A stretch of DNA of 19,449 nt from JABICX01 sp964528765 (GTDB taxonomy: Archaea > Nanobdellota > Nanobdellia > UBA10117 > JABICX01): contig CAZGVA010000019.1 of the NCBI GenBank assembly GCA_964528765.1, forward strand, positions 1 to 19,449. The letters run 5' to 3'. Both the position numbers and the translations under genes were made by a program. Of the stretch, positions 7,570 to 15,000 are shown piece by piece. Within the stretch, counting starts at the first letter, position 1; every line of letters starts with the position of its first letter. Below the pieces are notes generated by a model. That model did not search any database, had not been told where the DNA came from, and saw nothing but the letters and a program-made list of their open reading frames with translations.

Positions 7570-8442
7570 ATGAAGGATAAGATTATTTTAGTGTTACAGC
7601 AGTTCGGTCCACTTTTACCTGTTGAAGTTGCAAGTAAGTCTGGTTTAGATAGTTTTATGGCAAATGCATTTTTATCTGAGCTCATTGCTGACGGAAAGGT
7701 TTTAGCAAGTAAGGAAAAAATTGCACATTCTCCAGTATATTATTTACCCGGACAAGAAAATAATGTTCAAAGTAAACTATCTCAAATTAATAATTCTGAA
7801 CAAAAAACTGCACGTACTTATGCACAATCAGAAGTTAATGTTACACCCGAATTACGTGCTAAAAGAGATGCCTTTGCACAGCGATTAAAAGAAATTGAAT
7901 CTGCTGAACAAAAAGTTAAATTTACTAAACCGCTTCTATCACCACCGCCATCACCTCTGCCACAACCAGTATCTCCAACTATTTCTGAAACACCACCTCA
8001 ACCATTTGGTTTACCTCCACCAAGACCTTTACGTTTGAGTAAACCTTTGTTTCAGCATAAGATGGAACCTGCGGAAATTACTGCGCCCAAATATGATTTT
8101 GCAACTGCACCTGAACTAAAAAAAGAACCTCAAAAAAGAACGTTTATTGATGAAGCAATGGATTGGCTTAGAATCGAAGGATTTGATATATTGGATGAAT
8201 TAAATTCTAAAAAAAAAGAAATGGAATTAATTGTGAAAGCACATACTGATTTTGGTGATATTAATTTTTATGTTAGAATTAAAGAGAAAAAAACAATCAC
8301 TGAGGCGGATTTAATTGCAGTATATGCAACAGCAATGGAACAAAAGTGTCCCGGTGTCCTTATCACGCGGGGCGGATTATCCAAATCAGCAGAATTATAT
8401 TTGGATGAAAAAGGTAGACACATTAAAGTGAAACAAATTTAG
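7570..8442 (+). CDS. winged-helix protein with Pro-rich linker and degenerate restriction-endonuclease-like domain
   Basis: The 290-residue protein has three parts. Residues 1-60 form a winged-helix DNA-binding domain (VEVASKSGLDSFMANAFLSE, then a wing with GKVLASKEK and VYYLPG). Residues 60-190 are a charged helical stretch followed by a linker very rich in proline (about 121-152). Residues 190-290 are an alpha/beta domain that looks like the PD-(D/E)xK nuclease fold: MELIVKAHTDFGDINFYVRIKEKK gives an acidic residue near D230 and a late lysine (K238), then a helix and the PGVLITRGGLSKSAELYL segment seen in Mrr/Holliday-resolvase-like folds. The usual ExK is not intact (RIK), so it may bind DNA without cutting. 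Similar HTH-plus-nuclease-fold proteins are widespread and uncharacterised in archaea. The stop is TAG. It lies between a divergent promoter and the tRNA gene and has no clear operon partner. Confidence 0.72.
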   Translation: MKDKIILVLQQFGPLLPVEVASKSGLDSFMANAFLSELIADGKVLASKEKIAHSPVYYLPGQENNVQSKLSQINNSEQKTARTYAQSEVNVTPELRAKRDAFAQRLKEIESAEQKVKFTKPLLSPPPSPLPQPVSPTISETPPQPFGLPPPRPLRLSKPLFQHKMEPAEITAPKYDFATAPELKKEPQKRTFIDEAMDWLRIEGFDILDELNSKKKEMELIVKAHTDFGDINFYVRIKEKKTITEADLIAVYATAMEQKCPGVLITRGGLSKSAELYLDEKGRHIKVKQI

Positions 8443-8447
8443 GTACT

Positions 8448-8456
8448 CTTTTAAAC
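8448..8456 (+). promoter_or_regulatory. TATA box of the initiator tRNA gene
   Basis: CTTTTAAAC is centred about 29 nt before the mature tRNA 5' end, giving a predicted start near 8478 and a very short 5' leader for RNase P. It begins 6 nt after the stop codon of the upstream gene. Confidence 0.5.
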
Positions 8457-8480
8457 ATGACTTCTGAGTTTTAAATATAT

Positions 8481-8555
8481 AGCGGGATAGGGCAGTCTGG
8501 AGTGCCCGTCGGGCTCATAACCCGAAGGTCGTTGGTTCAAATCCATCTCCCGCTA
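8481..8555 (+). tRNA. initiator tRNA-Met (CAT)
   Basis: A full cloverleaf can be drawn: acceptor AGCGGGA/TCCCGCT, D stem GGGC/GCCC, anticodon stem TCGGG/CCCGA with loop CTCATAA (anticodon CAT at 8516-8518), T loop TTCAAAT, discriminator A. The A1-U72 pair and the three stacked G-C pairs at the bottom of the anticodon stem are the hallmarks of archaeal and eukaryotic initiator tRNAs, and the sequence closely follows archaeal initiators. This rules out the elongator Met and the Ile2 CAT tRNA. CCA is not encoded (bases after the discriminator are CTA). There is no intron. The T stem has an odd U-U opposition at 50:64. Confidence 0.96.
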
Positions 8556-8558
8556 CTA

Positions 8559-8566
8559 TTTTTTTT
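8559..8566 (+). terminator. T8 terminator of the tRNA gene
   Basis: A run of eight T begins 4 nt after the tRNA discriminator base. Oligo-T runs directly after tRNA genes end archaeal RNA polymerase transcripts. Confidence 0.7.
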
Positions 8567-8718
8567 CAATACCAAATAACTTAGCGTAAACTTCAGCGCA
8601 GTTGAATTATATTATCATTGTTATGTGTAAAAATTACTGCGCTTATTCAGTGTTAATTTCTAATGTTAAGAAACGTTGCCCGTAACCTTTATATTATGTA
8701 ATCTCATACTATATTTCA
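8567..8718. other. non-coding stretch before the small regulator gene, with one inverted repeat
   Basis: No credible gene is seen between the tRNA terminator and the leader of the gene at 8802. An 8-bp perfect inverted repeat, AGCGCAGT (8595-8602) and ACTGCGCT (8636-8643), encloses a 33-nt AT-rich spacer and could form a hairpin or bind a protein. Otherwise it holds the TATA box at 8688-8697. Confidence 0.5.
8688..8697 (+). promoter_or_regulatory. TATA box for the small regulator and giant surface-protein unit
   Basis: TTTATATTAT is a good archaeal TATA element. A start about 26 nt from its centre falls near 8718, leaving a leader of about 84 nt before the ATG at 8802, much longer than for the other single-TATA genes in the window. 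The first palindrome begins at that predicted start. A weaker alternative is ACTATATTTC at about 8708-8717. Confidence 0.5.
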
Positions 8719-8797
8719 TAAGTAATTACTTACGGAATACCTTATGGAATTCCATAGAAATCATGCGCTGTAACGCGTTTTGATAAAATCGTACGAT
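8719..8797. promoter_or_regulatory. cluster of four palindromes in the leader (likely operator)
   Basis: Four perfect palindromes lie within 79 nt: TAAGTAATTACTTA (8719-8732), TATGGAATTCCATA (8743-8756), AACGCGTT (8772-8779) and ATCGTACGAT (8788-8797). The first two are both 14 nt, share TA ends and an AATT core, and have centres 24 bp apart. They start at the predicted transcription start and stop 4 nt before the regulator's ATG. They could be operators bound by the winged-helix product of the next gene; each long one could also fold as a 5-bp stem with an AATT loop in RNA. The binding role is inferred; the palindromes are seen. Confidence 0.55.
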
Positions 8798-8801
8798 AAA
8801 T

Positions 8802-9002
8802 ATGTCAAGAAAAGCAGAATACCGAGTCAGAATTTTGAACTTTCTAAAAAAAAGTAGAGTTATAACAACGACAGAAGTCGCTGAAAAATTAAAAATTTCT
8901 TGGAATACTGCTGAAAAGTACATGTTAGAAATAGCACTTGACGGAAAGGCTATTCGGATGAAAAAAGCAGGAGTAAATTTGTGGGTGGCTAATGAAAAAT
9001 AA
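8802..9002 (+). CDS. 66-residue winged-helix transcription regulator
   Basis: The protein is a single winged-helix unit: helix 1 about residues 5-17 (EYRVRILNFLKK), helix 2 TTTEVAEKLKI (22-32), recognition helix SWNTAEKYMLEIAL (33-46), then a wing strand pair RMKKAGVNLWV (52-62). It has no other domain, so it probably acts as a dimer. Its stop codon (9000-9002) lies inside the start of the giant gene, whose ATG is at 8992 (11-nt overlap in another frame), which suggests translational coupling and a fixed ratio. The palindromes just upstream make autoregulation of both genes plausible. The wHTH call is good; the regulated gene is inferred from context. Confidence 0.82.
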   Translation: MSRKAEYRVRILNFLKKSRVITTTEVAEKLKISWNTAEKYMLEIALDGKAIRMKKAGVNLWVANEK

Positions 9003-12000
9003 AGCACAACTAGAGCGATATATTGTACCGATTGTATTAGTTGTACTTGTTTTTGCTGCAATTTTCCAAAATGTGACGCCCGAAATTACTGGATCTGTTG
9101 TTCAAGATATAGAATTCGGCTTACCTGTCGAAGAAGAAATTATTGAAGAAGAAACTCCTGAAGAAACAGAACTTGAAGAACCTGAAGCAACGGAAGAGCG
9201 TGAACAAGTTATTGAAACCATAGAAGAAACTGTATTGGAAGCGCCCGAGTTCGATACACAAGAAGATTCTTTTGAAGTTAAAGATGCAGATGGTGCTCCG
9301 AGTCTCGAATTTATTTTACCAACTCCTACAGATGCACTTTCAACCACAACCACAAATCATGAATTCAACGTTTCAATTGATGAATCTAATTTAGATCAAT
9401 TCACCTGGAACTGGAATGGAACTAACACAACACTCTACAATGATTCTCTAGTTTTGATGTATAATTTTGATAATGTTTCTGCGTTGGGTGAGAATGATAC
9501 CCATGTTGTTGATATGTCTGGAAATGGGAATGATGGAATAGTAGAGCTTTCAGAATGGGTGAGTGATGGGAAATATGGTGGTTCATTTGATTTTGATAGT
9601 GGAAGTGTACAGCGTATTAATATTTCTACTTCACCGACTTTAGCTATGGAACAAAATAGTTTTACTATTTCTGCGTGGATAAAAGCAACTAGTGGAAGTA
9701 AAGAAATGATTTATGCATATATTGGAAATGAATCAGGTGTATGGTCGCAATTTAGACTTGGTAGTGATAGTGTGTATATGGCAGTGGATGATGATGTTGT
9801 TAAGACAACACTGACGGGTGATGTTGATGTTGCAGATGATACGTGGCACCATATAGTCGGAGTTAGAGATATTGTTGAAGATAAACTTAAAATTTATGTT
9901 GATGGTGAATTTGATAAGAGTGGAACAGATAATACTGGTAGTTTACTATCTCAATCTTATTCAGTTATTGGGTATAATGTAGCTACAGATCCGTGTGCAT
10001 TTGATGGTCAAATTGATGAGTTACGTTTGTATACCCGCGCTTTTTCACCTGATGAAATCTCTGAAATGTATAAATCAAACTTAAACAAATATAACACAAC
10101 TCAATGGTATTTCTACACTAATCAATCAAGCCTTTCAGTTGGAGATTATACTTATTATGCATATGTTGAGGATGTAGATACTGCTGAAAACCAATCTTCA
10201 AGAACATTAACGGTTACAGAAGCTGCATCACCACCATTAGTATCTTATGAATATCCAACACCACCAAATGCAACAAGCTCAGTAAATACTTCTTATGAGT
10301 TCAATGTTTCAATTGATGAATCTGCTTTGGAACAATTCATTTGGAATTGGAATGGAATTAACACAACAATTTATGATGACACCTTAATTGCATATTATAA
10401 TTTTGATAATATTTCTGCATTAAATGAGAATGATACACAAATTGCAGATTTAACTGGAGAACATAATGCAACCTGTACTGTTTGTCCCGATTGGGTAAGT
10501 GATGGAAAATATGGCGGAGCATTTAATTATACTTATACTACATCAATCGATAGCAATACGCATTTTGTACTTCAAGATGATTCTGAATTGGATCTCAATT
10601 ATGATTACACTGTAATTGCTTGGATTTATTTGGAAGGTTCTATTCAAGATGATCATAAAATTATATCAGATAATAAAAGTGCTTGGAATTGGGGATTAAC
10701 TGATGATAGTGGGCATTCTGGACAAATTAGATTGATTGTTGAAGATGGTGGCGATGTTATGCAATATAGTGATACTGCAGTTACTTCCGGAGTATGGCAA
10801 CATGTTGCACTTACATCAAATTTAACTAATGTTGTTTTTTATTTAGATGGGCAAGAAGATGGTGTTGGAACTGCATATGATGCTGGTTCAGATGGTAATA
10901 TTTATGAAATGTGGATTGGTGAAGAAGGCGGTCCTGCGACTCATGAAGGATTTAATGGCAGAATCGATGAAGTGATGATTTGGAATAAGTCTCTTTCTGC
11001 AGATGAAATTTTAAATATCTACAAATCAAGTTTAAGTAAAATAAATTCCACACAATGGTATTTCTACACTAATCAATCAAGTCTTTCACTGGGAGATTAT
11101 ACTTATTATGCATATGCTGAAGACACCACAAGTGAAACAAACACAACAAATACTAGAACTTTAACTGTTAGTGATTCAGTAGTAACTCAAACAATAACTT
11201 TGAATGCACCTGAAAATGCGACTGCTGGCGTGTCTACCGATGCTGTTTTGAATGTTACTGTTATCGATAGTAGTGGTGATACATTAAATGTTAGTTTTTA
11301 TGGCGTATCTCCTTCGGAAGATAATTGGACAATTATATTGCTTCCAGATACACAACTTTATTCTGAATCCGCACCTAATATATTTACAAATCAAACACAA
11401 TGGATTGTAGATAATAAAGATGCATTAAATATTAAAATCGTTCTTAGTTTGGGTGATTTAGTTGATAATTGGAATGTTGTTAGTGAATGGAATGTTGCAA
11501 ATGAAAGTTGGTCTAAAATAATTGATGCTAATATACCTGCTGCAATTGTACCTGGAGATCATGATCATGATAGTGAAGATCCAGACGGTAGTACTTCTTA
11601 TTATGATGAGTATTTCCCAATAGATCGATTTAATGAAACTGCATGGTGGGGCGGCAATCATAATAATAACACAAATAGTTATAGATTATTAACTATTGGT
11701 GGAGATGATTATATATTTTTGAGTGTGGATTTTTGTCCAGATGATGATGAGTTAGCGTGGGTTAATACTACCTTAGAAACATATTCAGATAGAAAAGCCA
11801 TAATTAATACACATGCTTTCTTGGATGATAATGGTGGATATGCTGGTGGTGATTGTGATAGAGTTAGTGGAACAACCGTGTTTATGTGGGATAGAGCTTT
11901 CAAATATCATGATAATTTACAATTAATTTTAAGTGGTCATATGCACTTAGATGATGGTGAAGCTAATGCAACTGTTAATAATGTAAATGGTACTCCCGTA

Positions 12001-15000
12001 CATCAAATTATGGCTGATTATCAAGCTAGAACAAACTATGGTAATGGTTTGTTAAGAATACTAACCTTTAATCCATCAAATGATTTGATTGATGTAAAAA
12101 CCTATTCTCCCTGGATTAATGCATATGAAACCGATGCAGATAGTCAATTTAATTTAGTATATGATATGTCTTCAAATGATGTTGTAAATATTGGAAATGT
12201 TACCGATGTTCTAAACGGTTCTTCAGTTAATGCGTCTTGGCTAAATTTAATCGAAGATACTGTATATCAATGGTATGTTAATGTTACAAAAGGTGCTACA
12301 ATAACACAGAGTTCAATATGGAGTTTTACAACAATTGGAAATATTGCTGTTGATTTTATTGCGCCAACACCACCAAATGCAACAAGCTCATCAAATACAT
12401 CTTATGTATTCAACGTATCAATTGAAGAAGCAGATCTAGAACAATTCACCTGGAATTGGAATGGAACAAATTATACTGTTTACAATGATTCATTAATTGC
12501 ATATTATAATTTTGATAATATTTCTGCATTAAATGAGAATGATACGCAAATTGCAGATTTAACTGGAGAACATAATGCAACATGTACTGTTTGTCCTGAT
12601 TGGTTAAGTGATGGAAAATATGGTGGAGCATTTAATTATACTTATACTCAATCATTAAATAATAATACTCATTTTGTAATTCCGGAAAGTTCTGAATTAG
12701 ATCTTGATTTTACTTATACTTTATCTGCATGGGTTTATTTGGAAGGTTCTATTCAAGATGATCATAAGGTTATTGCTGTAGATTTAGATGATGGCTGGAA
12801 TTGGGGTCCAACAGATGATCCCGGATATTCTGGAAAAATTAGAGTTATTTATCTAATTCCTAGTGAAACTAAGATTTATAGTGATAGTGTAGTTACATCT
12901 GATGTTTGGCACCATATTGCAGTTGTTTCTAATTCAACTAATGTAACATTTTATTTAGATGGACAAGAAGATGGAGTTTCTCCTTCATACGATGCAGGAG
13001 ATACAACTAATATGTGGATTGGTGAAGAAGGTGGTAACAATGCACATGAAGGATTTAACGGAAAAATTGATGAAGTTATGATTTGGAATGTTAGTTTAAG
13101 TACAGAAGAAATTCAACAAATTTATAAATCACAATTGAAGAAAACAAATTCTACACAATGGTATTTTTACACTAATCAATCAGGCCTTTCAGTTGGAGAT
13201 TATACTTATTATGCATATGTTGAGGATGTAGATACTGCTGAAAACCAATCTTCAAGAACATTAACGGTTAGTGCTGCAGCAGATAATTGTAATCCAATAA
13301 CAGACACCCTTCTTAGTGAAAATCTTTCATGTACTGATGTGAATATTCCGGTAGATATTGTATTTAATACTTCTACATTTTCAATAAATGCAACAGGTGC
13401 TGTGGAGATCAATGGAACTCTAAACGCAAGTCTTGGTGGAGATCAGGATTTTGGTTCCATAACAATCAACTCCGGCGGAGTTTATCATGCTACAACGGGA
13501 ATAACAACTTTGACTGGAATATCTGGAAATGGGAATTATCAAGAAATTTATAATGGAGAACCAGGTGACATGATTCATAATAATGGGACGTTTTTAATTG
13601 CTCCAATATCTGAGAATCGTCATTTGTTCTTCGGAGATGATAATAATGAATTCTATAATGTAGAAATCAATCTACTCGTTTCTACAAATACGGTTTACAT
13701 GCCATATTTTAGAGGTAAACTTACTATTGAAAATGATTTGACTGTTAAGGAAGGAATTATGTATATGGATGGTAATTATGAAACAATAGTTAGTGGAGAC
13801 ACTATTATTGAAGATGGCGGAAAATTAGATAGAAGCAAAGACGTTGATGCTTCGTTCAATTCTTTAACAATTAATTCGGGTGGTGAATTCACTGCGAGTC
13901 CTTTAACAACAACATTATTAGGAAACTTAAGTAATGATGGAACATTTACTCATAATGATGGGCGAGTAACGTTCAATGGAGTAGATGCATATATTACAAA
14001 TGTAATTGTGTTTGATAATGTTACAGTTAGTGGAAACTTGACTTTGAGTGCAGATGTAAATTACACTGCAATGAATGTAACATCAACCGGTAATTTAAGT
14101 TATGCTGCAGATAATTTAGATTCAGGATCATATTATTACAAAGAAACTGGCGGGCTAGTGTATGTTACAGGTAGCTCAACATTAACTTCTACATTAAGTT
14201 ATTACAATGATGCTCAATTAATAAGTAATACACCCGGTGCAAGTAATTATGTTAGTGTAATTGAAGACGACAGTTCAGCGTGGATTGTAAGTGGATGGAA
14301 TTCAGTACCAACAATCGATACGCAAAATACATTCAATAATGCAACAGCAGAACATACATTTAATGTAACTGCTGGAGTAGAAGATCTTGATGGCGGAACA
14401 GATATTGTAGCAACTAATATTAGTACAACATCGGGTTCTTGTGATAATATAGAAAACTCAACATCTGGAAATTTCTTTAACTCAACTTGGAATTGCTCTG
14501 GAATTGCATTAGCATCAGCAGAAATCGTTATTGGATTCACCGATGTTGTTTCAAATTATGTTCAAACAACTGCTAGTTCAAATCAATATCCAAATCAAGT
14601 TCCTACAAATCCAAGTAGTTTAACTCTAAATGACGTAAATGTTTCAGATACTTTAACTGCAACTTGTTCTGGTTCAACTGATGCAGATGCAGAAGATGCA
14701 GTAACCTATTATTATAATTTTTACAACATAGGTGATGATGCAGTTCGGCAAGCATGGAGCACAGATAATACCTACGTAATACAAGCTTCAGATGTTCATG
14801 ATACAATTAATGTAACTTGTGGTGCATATGATGCAACAGAATTTTCTGTAAGCAACATCTCAACAACAAAGTTAGTAGATAATTCTATACCAACAACACC
14901 AACAACACTAACTCTAAATGATGTAAATGTTTCAGATACTTTAACGGCTTCAGGTTCAGGATCAACGGATGCTGATTCAGATTCATTAACTTATTATTAT

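Noticed and set aside
8468..8480. TTTTAAATATAT just before the tRNA as a TATA box
   Set aside because: It touches the mature tRNA 5' end, so a start 26 nt further on would fall inside the tRNA. The element at 8448-8456 has the right distance.
8481..8555. Elongator tRNA-Met or Ile2 (CAT) identity
   Set aside because: The A1-U72 pair and the three stacked G-C pairs in the anticodon stem mark the initiator; an Ile2 tRNA would not show this combination.
8726..9061. A 111-codon open frame on the minus strand covering the small regulator gene
   Set aside because: It is antisense to a well-supported winged-helix gene and to the start of the giant gene, runs across the palindromic leader, and has no recognisable domain or promoter.
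10102..13270. A CRISPR array or integron-like array
   Set aside because: The repeats are few, long, in frame and coding, with spacing of kilobases. No array of short repeats with uniform spacers and no cas or integrase gene is present.
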